DNA from: Epinephelus fuscoguttatus
Lineage: Eukaryota > Chordata > Actinopteri > Perciformes > Serranidae
Length of the DNA stretch: 64,000 bases
Assembly (NCBI RefSeq): GCF_011397635.1
Contig: NC_064754.1
Span: forward strand, 34,336,043 to 34,400,042
Direction: 5' to 3'
Shown here: positions 46,926 through 58,804 of the stretch, piece after piece
Position numbering within the stretch: position 1 is the stretch's first letter
Layout: the number at the start of each line of letters is the position of its first letter
The notes under the pieces: generated by a model
Databases searched by the model: none
What the model saw: only the letters and a program-made list of their open reading frames with translations
Told to the model about the DNA's origin: nothing
Position numbers and translations under genes: made by a program

Positions 46926-49900
46926 TGAGTTGTCAAGACAGAGAATGAAGTGGAAATTTCGTGTCATATTCTCACCTCTTCTCCGCAGTGAAATCACAAG
47001 ATTCGGGGCACAAAATCAGTCAACTGGCTGTTAAATGTTGCGCCACATTTGCATACAAACAGTTGAACCAGCTGACCTCATGTTGAACGTGTTCTCTTAA
47101 CTCACCCTCAAGACTCTAGAGCAGACTGCATCAAAACGCAGTACATCTGTAACGTCAGATCATCTTAATTTGATGGGGCAGCTCTGGATATAACCCAAGC
47201 ATTTCATGCTGTTCCAAAGGCAGTTCCCTTATGTCTTTTAGCAAATGGTTTTGGCTCTGAGCTGTCATCCCCCGTGTCTTCCTTCATACAGTATCATGAT
47301 CAGAAAGTGTAGAGATAGCTTGTCAGTCAGCTTGTTCTCTACATTTTAATATCTTCCAAGGTAATAATGAGATAAAATGCCAAAACTTTGTGTTCATCAG
47401 GGACAGTTATCCTGAACTGCTTTTATTCCATGTAGACATATTAGTAACAAAGATGACAGACGGGTCTATTTAATCTAATAACACATAAGTGAATGGCACA
47501 GTAGTGATCTCTAAAAGGGCTGACACGCCATCGAGTCTGGCACAAAAAAACAGTGACCCACAGCACTAACATCCATTTTCCTGTATTTGTTGTGAGAACA
47601 AGTCTCCCATTTATAAGTGCTTGACTTGGTTCTGTCGCCAGGCAACACTATACAGAAAGGCCTCCGAATTAGTCAAGCATGAATGAATTGATGAGCGAGC
47701 CCCAAATAAAGGCTTCCTATTTGGTAGTGAATTTTACATGCTGGAGAGGGGAAACAGAGGAAAACAGGAGAGAGACACAGAGGCAGAAAAACATCACAGA
47801 GGATTATAGAACAAAAATATACACAGGACATATTACACAGTCTTTTAGACACTCAAACACACACACACACAGAATAAAGACAAGGAATGACAGTCTTATG
47901 AAAATGCAACTGAAAGATATCAATTATACATGTAAATATTTTAATAGTAACATCCTATCGTACAAGACTTTAACAATGACTACCACAGTCAGTGTACAGC
48001 CACAGCGTACTACCAATCTAAATTAAAACTTAAAAAGTGGATCGCTGTCACACTTCAAGGTGTTTGAAAACTGAGCACCTCTCTGCCGTGACAGCATCAT
48101 GTTTACTTTTTAAGGATAATCCCATGAGGATGTCTCTTTGAGCCTGAGTGATCACTGAAACTGGCGAGGCACAGCCAAGAGAGTGGGCTGACGCTACAGG
48201 GAATTCTTATTTACTGTGCTTAACAAATTTGTTTTACTGTTTAGCATGTTTCATACACACCCAGTATCTACTAATAATATTGCTATGTCATCCTATTATT
48301 TTACAACTTTGACAAATTAATATTATCCTCATGTGTTTATGACATAAATCTGAATAGAAACAACTAGAATTAACAGTTTTATGTCAAAAACTAAATCATT
48401 TTAATCTTACATTTACTAATATTGCAATTAAGTAATAGTAGACAAGCTCCTTCTCATAACACCAACTGACCTATAGCTAGTACAATGGTAGTATGTGCAG
48501 TAGATATAATATTGCAACAGTCCAATACACACTGAGGACACTGACTATGATCATGTTTCTCCATGTGGAACCTGTATCAGGCATTTAATGATGACCTGCA
48601 GCTGTGTTTTCTTGTGGACATAAGTGACAAGTTAGTAAACTGTCAACAGTGATGTTGCTGAGTTAACAAGGCACGAAGGTGGATGGAGAAACGGAGGAAG
48701 ACTGCACAGTTTTAATGAGAGGACAAATGAACAGGGCTGTAAAGCACTCTGTAACACACTGTGGATCCTTGAACTCTTGAAAATCTGCCCATTGTGACCA
48801 GCTGCATGAAGACTTGCACCCCAGAGATGGGAAATACAAAGATTCATTGACTGCCAGCCACGGGTTAAATATGTGGCTCAAGATGGTAGAATAGATTTTG
48901 ACAACATGAATAAAATAAAAAGCAATGCCTGTAACACTGACAGACAATGTCTAACAAAAGCAGCAAGGTTTACAAGTAGGTTGACTGACTTCAGTTTTAT
49001 CCTGAACCTATTTAAAGCTTTAAGAATTCTTTCTTTTTTTTCAAGAAAATTATTTATAAAAAAGTGAGTTTCCAATAGCTTTTGAAAGACTGAATTGAAA
49101 TGGAACAAACACTAAAATGCTATGCAAGTGGCATCTCTTTATGTTTGAGTCAGAGTCTGAACCACCATAATTTCAAGTCAAGATAACATGGACAACCTAT
49201 TTTATATCAGTGTCTGCCTTACTGCAACAAGTACACAACTCTCATCCAGAGAGGATGTGGGTTGCAAGCCTGTATTGAACAGTGGCAAGAAAACATTTTT
49301 CCTACTGCAATTGCAGAAAAATAATCCCCTGCTGCAGCCCACACCATCCCTGTCTAAATTTGTGCTGTAACAGTATTTGTCTGGCTGGAACACTGAGGAG
49401 TGGATGTCAGCCAAGTAGGCCTGTGGGCTATGTAGTTGTTTACCACTGCTTACTTTCAGATAACTTTCTGCAGCGCTGCAGTGCTAAATAAAAAGAAATT
49501 GTGGTAGGACTTTCAGTTACTGACCAGAGTACAAGGTGTAGAGCCTAAAAATTAACAAAATCTCAAAAAGCATTAATTCATACATACTGATCATGGGTAA
49601 TCTGATAAATAGGTGACTACTGTCCATCCACATCTGTGTATTTACACTATTTTTCAGTGTTTTTTCATTTAATTTAAAGCTAATTCATCATTGTAATTAT
49701 TGGTCAGTGATGTCAGTGTCTTTAGCCTGAGTCTATTTGTTGGCCACATCCTGTGTGAAGTAATCAGAGCCAGCTGTTTGTTATGCCTGTGCCGTTTAAT
49801 CTTTGGCTCGGGCTCAAATCGCTGTCCGCGGTGCTGAAGCTCCCACAAACGCTCCCTGGCTGAACAGTCAGTCAATAATGAGCTGAGTCCACGCAGCGTG

Positions 49901-50495
49901 TTGTTACACAGGAGTGTAGTGGGAGCTCATTTATCTAAACCCCCTTTGCACACGGCTCTATCGGCGCAGTAATATCTAAAGTAAACGTAGTGTGGTCAAG
50001 TTGTTTCCATTTGGGCGTTATTTTCCATATAACGACTGTGGGTTTCTCATCAGATAACATTAAGTTATTTAAATCTCAGTAGCTCTATTTTCTCCTCTCT
50101 CTTTCCATTTTCTGTCACGCTAAAAACGAGCAGTTGTGTCACACCACTTTTCCTTCCTCAACTAGCTACTGTCAATTATGTCTCCATTATCACATCTGTG
50201 TTTACTCCGAGTAAATTCCGCTCCTCGCTTTTAAATGTGTTAAAGTGAGTGAATATAAGTTAGTAGAAGCTTCGACTCTGGTTATCAGTGCAACTGTCTG
50301 TTTTACTATTTAAGTATTAAAACAAGTGTGAGTATAACTGGCATAAATAAACCCGTGAAAAACAGCAAACAACAAACAAAGCACACCGTGTTATCTGTCA
50401 ACAATCAACAGCGCGTTTCTCTGTACAAACTGCCTACTGTGATATGTATCTGTAGAAACCGCACCTCAGAAAAACACAATTAAATTGTTTACTAC

Positions 50496-50830
50496 CTTCA
50501 CGAAGAAGACTCGTCGAAAAAAAACACTCTTCTCCCTCTTCTTTTATTCTTTCTCTTCTTTTGTTTCTCTCCGTTCAGTCGGTCCGTGTTGTCTCAGGTT
50601 TGGCGCGCGATAAGCCTGTGTTGCGTTCAGGACCCGTGGCTGCGTAGCTCGCGCACCACTACTATCCAAGCCAGCACTAGTGGCGCGTGGCACGTGGCGC
50701 CCCAACTCTCCGCACTCCACCTCTCTTCAGGTGTGCGGAGGACAGGAGGGAGAGGCTGCCTGCATGTGATGTGGTTTGAATGAGTTTATGCACCAAACCA
50801 AACACAACCCTGTAGGCGCCGAGTTTTGTA
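50496..50830 (-). promoter_or_regulatory. CpG-rich block: candidate cacng5 promoter and noncoding exon 1
   Basis: This is the most CpG-rich stretch of the right half (TTGGCGCGCGATAAG, GTAGCTCGCGCACC, GTGGCGCGTGGCACGTGGCG). On the minus strand its lower edge shows a donor-like site, CGTGAAG|GTAGTA, at 50496. With the acceptor at 38183 and the same strand, it is the best candidate for the leader exon and promoter. The donor is only moderate. A gene running to the right from the same block is not excluded. Confidence 0.45.
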
Positions 50831-51258
50831 CGCATCAAATACTGAGCTGTTAAAGGTGGCATGGAGTTGTATGAACCTTTACAATTTGACTTAAATTCAT
50901 ATGGGTCTTGAAATGCACAGCATATCCTCTTGATATCCGAACTTTTGTTTGGTATGCACTGATCAGTAAGACTCGAAACTTATAAAAAATCAAACATTGT
51001 CAATGATAATTAAGTCCCAATGTCCTCAGATGAGTACTTCCTGTTGCTAAAATTTGTTTCATTTGTGCTCCATATCAAACTACAAACATTATTAATCAGA
51101 AATAAGGAAATTTCAACCATAAAATGTGATGAGGTTTTGGATCTTGTCCACTATTGTGTCAGGATCGGCTGCACACTGACTTGGCAGAGATGGTTGCCAT
51201 CTTGTTTTTACATGGATTAGTGCATTGTGCAAATTACCCTTCTGTATTTTCACTGACA

Positions 51259-51305
<47 letters not shown>

Positions 51306-51629
51306 ATCTTCTTGGCAATCTTGACACAAAAAAAGTGTCCACGAATGAGGACAACAGGTCTAAGTTAAGTAGAATGAAGTATATGGTCAAGTAAACCCAA
51401 AATGAGATGTCCTCATATGAGGACACAGGGTCTGAGGAGGATATATTTTAAGTGTCAGTACTGCACAGAAAAAGCTAGAAGTTAGAAATTAATACAATAG
51501 AAATACTGTCATTACAATGCAGTCTGACTGTGACCTAAAAAATGTCACTGAACATCCCTCACAGTAATGGATGGATTCATGGACACAGGCCCAAATTAAC
51601 AGGTACCAACCAAGAAGACATAAACATAA
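50831..51629. other. Upstream DNA, repeats suspected
   Basis: No gene is supported. GATGTCCTCATATGAGGACA near 51406 is a palindromic word that may mark an old DNA element, but boundaries were not found. Confidence 0.4.
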
Positions 51630-51741
51630 AACCACTACAAAGACACACAAAATGACAAGAGACAAGACAGTTGCAAAGAAACAAAGAGACTCAAAATGAC
51701 TCTTAAAAGGAGCAAAACAATAACAACAACAACAACAAAAT
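51630..51741. repeat. Degenerate 'ACACAAAATGAC' minisatellite, left part
   Basis: Loose repeats of ACAAAGACACACAAAATGAC, followed by an (AAC)n run. The same kind of repeat continues at 52401-52470 (CACAAAGAGACACAAAACCA), then GGGCCCATTGTCTCCTAATC. The two parts were one element before the insertion at 51742-52400. Confidence 0.6.
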
Positions 51742-52400
51742 TAGGGATAGATGATATTAGATTTCTTGCCAATATCCAATATGGCGATATATAACATATA
51801 TGTAACATATATGACGACAACAGATACCAATACCAATATCAATATCACCACTTTTATTCAGCAGCTAGTTTTAGTGATCAAGTCTTTACTGTGGTGAATG
51901 TAACATTCAACACATTCTCACTCTGATTTCGTCACATATTGACATTTGGTCATGGACTTTCCACATCTACATACAACGTGTCGTGCAAGGTACCCTGGGT
52001 GCGTTGGTTGTTGACGTTCTGGGACACCGTGTCAAGTTCTCTTCTTTAAAGATACACTTCCATTTTAACAACAAACACAAATGGTTCCCGTGCCCCACCC
52101 GTACCCTACCGCTCACCCTACTCTGACTTTTGCCGCCTTAACTTTCGTCCTTGTCCTGCCCAAACGCCAGATTTCGATGACTTCAGAGTGAGACCGTGCT
52201 CTAACATCATATTATGCATGCATACTCTTATTGTGACGGCCCACCTGCAGATAGAGACATGACATAGAATGCTTTTCAATGTTGGTGATATTCATTCAAT
52301 GTGCAAAACAAGAAAAAGCATGTTGGCCAATTCTGATAACCCCATTTAAAGCCAATATCTGCCGATACCGATGGCTTGCCAATATTATTATGCAACTCTA
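51742..52400. mobile_element. DNA element with TAGGGATAGATGATATT end, split by a MITE
   Basis: The left end is TAGGGATAGATGATATTAG and the right end, in reverse, TAGAGTTGCATAATAATATT. Subterminal parts hold 'CCAATATCC' and 'GCCGATACCG' words in opposite orientation. It lies inside the minisatellite and is itself interrupted by 51908-52201. The target duplication is not certain because the site is A-rich. Confidence 0.55.
51908..52201 (-). mobile_element. Copy B of the 5759-6352 element family (inverted)
   Basis: In reverse complement it shares GTGTCCCAGAACGTCAACAA, CAGGGTACCTTGCACG and AGTCCATGACC with copy A. The ends are inverted (TCTCACTCTGA on both). TAACATT at 51901-51907 and TAACATC at 52202-52208 look like a target duplication with one change. 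Confidence 0.75.
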
Positions 52401-52530
52401 AAAAAGGAAACACAAAAACACCACAAAGAGACACAAAACCACAGAGATGCATAATGACTACAAGGACGTGGTGGGGCCTGTGGCATGTCTGTGCCCACGG
52501 GCCCATTGTCTCCTAATCCAGCCTTGCTCA
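52401..52530. repeat. Right part of the split minisatellite element
   Basis: Continues the ACAAAGAGACACAAAA repeats and ends with GGCCTGTGGCATGTCTGTG and CCCATTGTCTCCTAATCC, a 3' block typical of this dispersed fish repeat. Confidence 0.55.
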
Positions 52531-53873
52531 TAATGCGTGCTGGAACAAGATTTGGTTTCTAGCCAGGCAAAGCTGCCAGCTCCCAAAAAGTCACAATCAC
52601 TTTTCTGTACAAAATTCTATTTTTTCATCGGCACATGCAACCAGCTTTCAAGTGCGATAGTAACTCAGGAAAGCTGTGTACTTTCTAATAAAAAACAAAA
52701 ATGGGCTGCGGTAGGAAGACACCACATAATGAGCTTTCACACTTACTCTGATGAGAAGCCTTTTTGGCAGTCTCTGCTTTTTTTTTCATAAATTTTATTT
52801 CCTCACATTCTTCTCTTATGTTTCTACCCCTTTAAATTGGCTTCCCCAGCTGAGACACAAACTGTGGTTTTGTTTTGATTTTTTCATGCCATGCCTTCAA
52901 ACACCAAAGGGAATATTCTGCCAAAGAAAAAGAGCCTTCAGCAGAATCATTCAGGGGTTTCTGTTCTTTTTTTGTATTACCACCCCTCAATAAATGACAT
53001 CAGTGTAACATCTGGTTCATACTTCATGTGGAAACAGATGTGTAATAGTCTGTCACATGTTTCTGCATGAGGTCAGGGACCTTGTGTAATGGCAGAAAAC
53101 AGTGGCCGGACAGATGAAGGATGTAGCCTACATATTTAATAAACCCAGCTGAAATTTATGTTTAATGTGACAGGTTCATGATAGCATCTGGTCACATGTT
53201 CAGGACGGCACAGATTTACAGACATTCTGAGCTGCTAAATTCAGCACGAACCCTCTATCGACTTTCATTCAGTCATTTAGGAGCATCTGGTGAATCCTGT
53301 GTGACTAACCGCCACATTCTGTTCCCGACTGATCATATAGTCAGCTTGGCTCTGACTTGGACTCTCACATAACCCCTGACTGACCTAACAGGAAGGCAAT
53401 CGGGACCATCATATCCCATTTTGCATCACCTGTGTCTTCTCTCAGAAGCTTATGTCTCACGCATTTCATCATATACTGTTAGATGTATTCTCCCTTCTGC
53501 TTCCTCCACTTTTAATTTATTGTTTAACTATACATGTTAGGCAATCAGTATTCTTTAAATGGGCTGGTTGTCCATTTCCTTTGAAAGACGAATATACAGA
53601 TTTGATTTGAAGGAGTACATCGATTGTAAGGAACAAAACATATATAGGTAACAAGCCCCCTCAAGTTTAGGGGACACTCATGGGTATCCACAGAACCACT
53701 TCAAGGGATCCCTCGTCAAAATGTAGCCAAAATTCGGTGTGTTATTAGCCCCCTTTCTGACAAACTATGGCAACTTGGATGGTACCAATGGATGCCTTAT
53801 GTAGTCCTGTTTTACAAGATACCACCAGCGGCACTGGCTTTCTTCTCCCAGTAATCAAAGCCAGAAGCAAAAC
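52531..53873. other. Intergenic, nothing recognised
   Basis: AT-rich sequence with T runs. No exon, RNA gene or repeat boundary was identified. Confidence 0.5.
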
Positions 53874-53876
53874 TTA

Positions 53877-54544
53877 GGCCCAATCCCATTTCTACCCCTC
53901 TCTTGGTATTGAGTGCCCTCGTTTGCGAGATAACCCTTGATGAGGGAAGTGAGAAATATTAGGGTAGAGATCTTTCCCTAAGAAATGAGACACCACTTCA
54001 TGCAAATTGGTGTGGCCGACGTGCAGGCATACGTCACGCATAGTAGCGACGCAATGAAAATGCCGTCTCCAGCGCTTGTGTTGTGGCGTGTGCTATGTTT
54101 ATTCTTCTCCGTCTGATGAATCAACGGAGAAGAAATGCTGAAAACAGGAGTCGCCTACGACGTCTTCTAGTTCTGATCGATTTTGTTCGGGTAAGTTGAT
54201 TTGTTTAAATATTTTGACGCTGTGTTCAACCGAGTTGCTGATGAGTTTACGCTAGTCCAACCATCTGTTGTATGTATAGCCTACATTCCGATCGTACAGT
54301 AACAAATTGTTTTCCAAAACTTGCCGAAGTTGCTGACTTCGCAAGGTGTTCTGGGAAATTTCATTTTCCACTTCGTTGAAAACGTGGGTCGCAGCTCCCT
54401 TGGAATCTAGGGCAGGTTTTAAATGTTGGAAACCACTTCCACTACCTCAATTCTGTTTTGGGACACCAGTAGCCTAAACGTGAACACGCACAACCAAGTG
54501 CAAGTGGGTATTTCTAGGGGAAGAGTGGGTATTGGGACAGGTCC
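53877..54544 (+). mobile_element. Harbinger-like non-autonomous element, 668 bp, TTA target duplication
   Basis: Flanked by TTA on both sides (53874-53876 and 54545-54547). The left end is GGCCCAATCCCATTTCTACC and the right end, in reverse, GGACCTGTCCCAATACCCAC, an imperfect inverted repeat. Inside, a short plus-strand frame (about 54117-54191) reads MNQRRRNAENRSRLRRLLVL and stops at a consensus donor (CGG|GTAAGT). This could be a leftover first exon of a transposon gene. The interior is CpG-rich relative to its surroundings. Confidence 0.72.
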
Positions 54545-54547
54545 TTA

Positions 54548-56596
54548 GTCTCCTGCTGGCTGAGTGAACACTAACAGCAATCATGAACTTCCCTGGCATC
54601 CTTCAGGTATTTGGGAAATACTAAGCCCCTGCTGACCAGAGCAAAGTGAAGTGAGCATAAGGCTTTAAAAATGAAATATGATAATCTGCCCATGATATTG
54701 AACTATATACAGAACAAAGCATGTCTCCTAGTTTGCTGTCACTGAGCTTCAATACCTTCTGGAAGAAAGAGTGGAGACAAATTTGTATGTTTATTGTTTG
54801 ATTTAGGAGCCAGAAACCTTGTAAATTAGGCTCTCTTGTCTACAAGAACGTGGACTCAATTTGGAAAACATAAATCATTCAGTCAGCTTCTGTGAAACAA
54901 CACGGCTTAATCATTATTCACAAAGATGCTAATGTGTATCAGACTGTAAAGATAATGCATCTGTTTTACTTAAGGCCAGAGCTGCTCTCATAACAGCACA
55001 ATATGTTTATATACGATTTACCTCAAACTGTTTCATAACAGATGAAGATGTGTGTGCATGCACGTCCGTGCATTTGTCTACTTGTGTAATAGAGGGAGAA
55101 TGAGAGAAACCAGTGGACTGAAACATGTAAGGTGTTAAACAAAAGCTCGCACGCCAGCTGGTTCCACAGTCAACACACTGCAGGGCGTTCTCTAATCACA
55201 TGGCAAGCATGCATTGTATGAAAACACGTGAAGGAATGAACACAAATTTAATAATGTTGTACAGTTTGTGCCCGCATTACAGCAATATTACATCTCAGGG
55301 GAGAAGAAGCCCAGTTTTAAATCTAATTAATTAATGAGATACAGTTGGACTGACTCTTTTCCTAATGCAGTATGTCACATTTAAGTTAAGTATGGGCTTA
55401 CAGGCTTGTTTGACATTCAAGGACAGTGTAGCAAGGGTTGGTAAGTTTGTAAAACAGCCACAGTGATACACCAGTGTCTGTTGTAAAACCTCTCTCTATC
55501 ACTCTGAAGCACCATTTAGGACACTGGCCACCTGCCAATGAGGAACTATAGTAATTATGGGCCCCTGTTTAAGAAAACATCAGGAAGATAGATGAAAGCT
55601 ATCAAGGGAGTTGTTAAGAGTCTGGGGATATGTATAGTGGCTGCAGTTTCGTGACTAACAAGATAGAAGAGAGTCCAAACTGGAGGAGAGGTCAAGGTTG
55701 GAGAAGTTAATGGAAAACTTTTCAGTGATCAATACAATAATGGGGAACAGCGGTAAGAACGGCAGACTGTATTTACCTGTCTTTTCTTAGTTTATTTCCT
55801 CCTAAAGTTAGCATTTGCACCTTTATACCTCTGTTATGTTAATCTTGTACTGTGGAAAAGAAGTAGAAGGATGCTATTTATGAGAAAAAGTAAAGATGTT
55901 ACATTATAATCTATTCAGAAGCAAAGCAGGGGGTGGCTTCTGGGGCTCCAGTGCCGAATGTTTTCTCACAGGAAATCTGGTATAATTGAGTAAATGTGGT
56001 TCTGTTGAGTGTTGAAGACCACATTCACTTGTTGGGGATCCTTTTTTGTAACAAGAGCAACCCAGACTGTTGTGGCATGGATTCAAGTGTATCAGATTTG
56101 TGAGCTAACGCACGTACTGTGAACAGTGTAGGGTAACAAAAATAGATTTCAAGATTAGTAATGCTGTTTACTCCAGTGTTATGTAACTTAAGAAATAGTA
56201 ACATCTAACAAGTTCTGCCTCTTTCTAGGTGGCAGGAGTGAAAATTAGTCATGCTCAACATTTGTTGTGTTACGGTGTCAGAATGATGAAGAGAGTTGGA
56301 GAACAATTAAAAATAGTGGGCTCTACAGAATCATTGTTTTCCCCTTGGCAACTATCATGTTTTTCCCAAATGATGCACAGATGTTAAAGCATTCCGTTAC
56401 CTCAAATGGCTTGATAAATACTGCATATAGTTGGGAAGAAAATCTCCCTGACATACCACTGGTCCCCCAAGGTTTCAGGCTGAGCATCAGGCTCTGCCCC
56501 TGAATCTACCGCTCCTAATGTAGTTGAAGCACTTTTTTGGCTGCTTGTTGTGACAGGTATTTAGTTAGGCTAGTCTCCTAAAAACTAAGTTAATCC
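54548..56596. other. Intergenic, nothing recognised
   Basis: Single-copy-looking AT-rich DNA without supportable genes. Confidence 0.5.
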
Positions 56597-56600
56597 TTGA

Positions 56601-57355
56601 GGGGATAGTTTGGATCTTTTGTATTGGGATTGTATAAGGTACATACCCATTGTTAGTGTATTACCTAACATGAAAGTCAATCTGCACCATCCCACTTTGG
56701 AGAAGGAGGCTTAAGTGTGACACAGACGCTGAGCAATGTACTGCTGTGAAGGGGTCAGCGACAATAAGTATTTTAGCCGCCGTAAAAAAGTTGATATCAG
56801 TTTAACTGTATGCTACATTTAGAACATTTTCACAGCTTTACCTTAGCATCAGACAAAAAATTCTGGTGGGAAACTAAAGTTGTTATATCCTCTCTTCAAA
56901 GCCAGGCTCCACTGAGAAAACAGGGATTTAACATTACTGAACACAGGAGCTGCTGGTCTACCGCTGCCTCAATCAGTTATGTTGTTTGTGATACTTGTGA
57001 CTTTGGTGTTTTATAGAGTTAGTTCAGATTTAGTAATAAATAAATAAAGTCACATAATAATACAAATTAACTAACTGATCAAGACAGTAGTAGACCAGCA
57101 GCTTTTATGTTCAGTGAGCCAAAATGGAGTCTGGTGACTTTGACGCGAGCAAAGACGAGGAACTGAGGTCTGTCTGACGCAAAAAGGTAAAGTGATGAAA
57201 ACACTACTATTTAGGTGGGACTTTTTTTAAGTGGCTAAAATATGTTTTGCTGATGCCTCCATCCACAGCAGCACTCCTGCCACTTCTCCAAACTAGGGGC
57301 ACAAACTGGATAAGTACCCCATACAACCCCTACATTGTCAATCTGAACTATCCCT
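56601..57355. mobile_element. TTAA-type non-autonomous element, 755 bp
   Basis: The left end is GGGGATAGTTTGGATCTTTT and the right end, in reverse, AGGGATAGTTCAGATTGACA. The inverted repeats run about 45 bp (continuing to GGTAC / GGGGTAC). The right flank is TTAA (57356-57359) and the left is TTGA (56597-56600), so a piggyBac-type duplication is likely. It is non-coding. Confidence 0.75.
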
Positions 57356-58264
57356 TTAAATAGCCTCCACATAAACCCTCTCCTTGCTTCAAAGGAAAGC
57401 CCCAGCTGTGCTCACACAGCCTGAAATGTGGCAGAGATCTCCCTGTGTCAGTCAAACAACCAGGCTGTGATGCTCCTTCTTCTGACAGCAGTGAGTGCTA
57501 CACTATTGTCTTCCATCACTAACACCCCTCAGCCTTCACCAGGATTCAAGCGCAGCCATCCAACTAATAAAGAACCCTGGAACATACACTGAGTTGACAA
57601 ACAACCCCCCCCCCCCACCCCCCACCCCCACATACACATACACACACATCTCTGCGTATGTATAGTCAAAGGAAAGCACACGCATACACCCCCATATGCA
57701 CATCATTATATATGATCATAATGATGCATAAACACCCACACCTATGACAACTGATCTAGATGGACATGTAGGATGAGATATGCCTACCACTGAACATAGG
57801 GCAACATACTACTCCTGTAAGAGGCACACATGAACACAGAATACATGCAGGCGTGTTGAAATGAAGAAGTCGGGGGAGGCTCAGCTTTCTTTGATCAAGT
57901 TTTGTGTGTCACAACAACAACAAAAAAACTGTTTTAATAATGGTAATATTTTTGCTTATGCATGCACTGTACAAGATAAAAATGAAATCCTGCCAGTGTC
58001 TCCACCAAGCAACATTGTATGTGTGTATTATTTACATTTTTTTTTTTTAGTGACGTTGTTTTGTCTTTTTGAATCAGAAAACCTGACAGGTGTCACTGAC
58101 ACAACTCTTAAAATAGATCAACACGCACCTTTCCCACTGAAGGAGAAACTCAAAGTCTGCACCAAGACTGTTGCATAGGAGAGTCACAATCTGTGTTATA
58201 ATTTCCTGGCCATAACCCCCCCCCCCCCCCCCAAAAAAAAAAAAACATTTGCAGAAGTGTTGGA
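57356..58264. other. Intergenic with C-rich tracts
   Basis: Holds a C-rich tract at 57605-57629 and a C17-A12 run at 58206-58245. No gene is supported. Confidence 0.5.
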
Positions 58265-58804
58265 TCTCATTTTCCTTTTTTTTATTTGCATTATCATACA
58301 TTAGGTACAAATGACACAATCAGTTACAAGGTAAGTAGCTCAGACTCATTTTAAAGGTTTCAGGCTGACAGGGGAAGAAAACAAACATACACCATTTTGC
58401 AAAATACAATATATTCTTTCTTTTACAGTCTATGTAGATATCTACTGTAAGTCATTTATGTACAAAGACAGGGGTGCTGAGAGAATAAATGAACAAAGAG
58501 AGGCGAGTTAGAGACCATGTTACTGTATGGGTTACGGGATAAGGCATTCCTGCACATTGTTGATCCTGTGCTCTGGTACGGCCAAAAAGATGGCAGTTCA
58601 CCTCAACTCTCTCATTACACAGTGGACAGAACACAGCGGAGAGTGATGACTGACTACGAAGGATAGACGTTACACAAGATTTATCTAAAGCAAACCTGAA
58701 AGGAGTACTGTACGAAATGCCAATCAAAAAAAACCCTCTTTCTTAAAACCTTCCATTTAAGATAAAACATAGTCAGACAGTTACTTCATCATCTTCTGGA
58801 CATC
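58265..58804 (-). other. Weak candidate terminal exon and 3' UTR of an unidentified minus-strand gene
   Basis: On the minus strand a T-rich tract and AG (TTTTTAACTGATCAG|) are followed by eight codons ending in TAA (GATGTCCAGAAGATGATGAA, stop at 58781-58783). A poly(A) signal AATAAA occurs about 500 bp further on, near 58279. That would be a terminal exon with a 3' UTR of normal size. The eight codons are too few to identify and no upstream exon was found, so chance is likely. Confidence 0.2.

Larger units (their letters stand above)
38184..50495 (-). other. Probable 5' UTR intron of cacng5; no other gene seen
   Basis: If the leader exon at 50.5 kb is right, this is one 12.3 kb intron. It contains the AT repeat at 40070-40450, the hAT remnant at 41835-42553, microsatellites at 43475-43504 and 46904-46925, and a poly(T) run at 45466-45489. 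A GGTTAGGTTTAGG fragment at about 45829 also resembles repeats. No coding exon on either strand could be supported. Confidence 0.5.
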
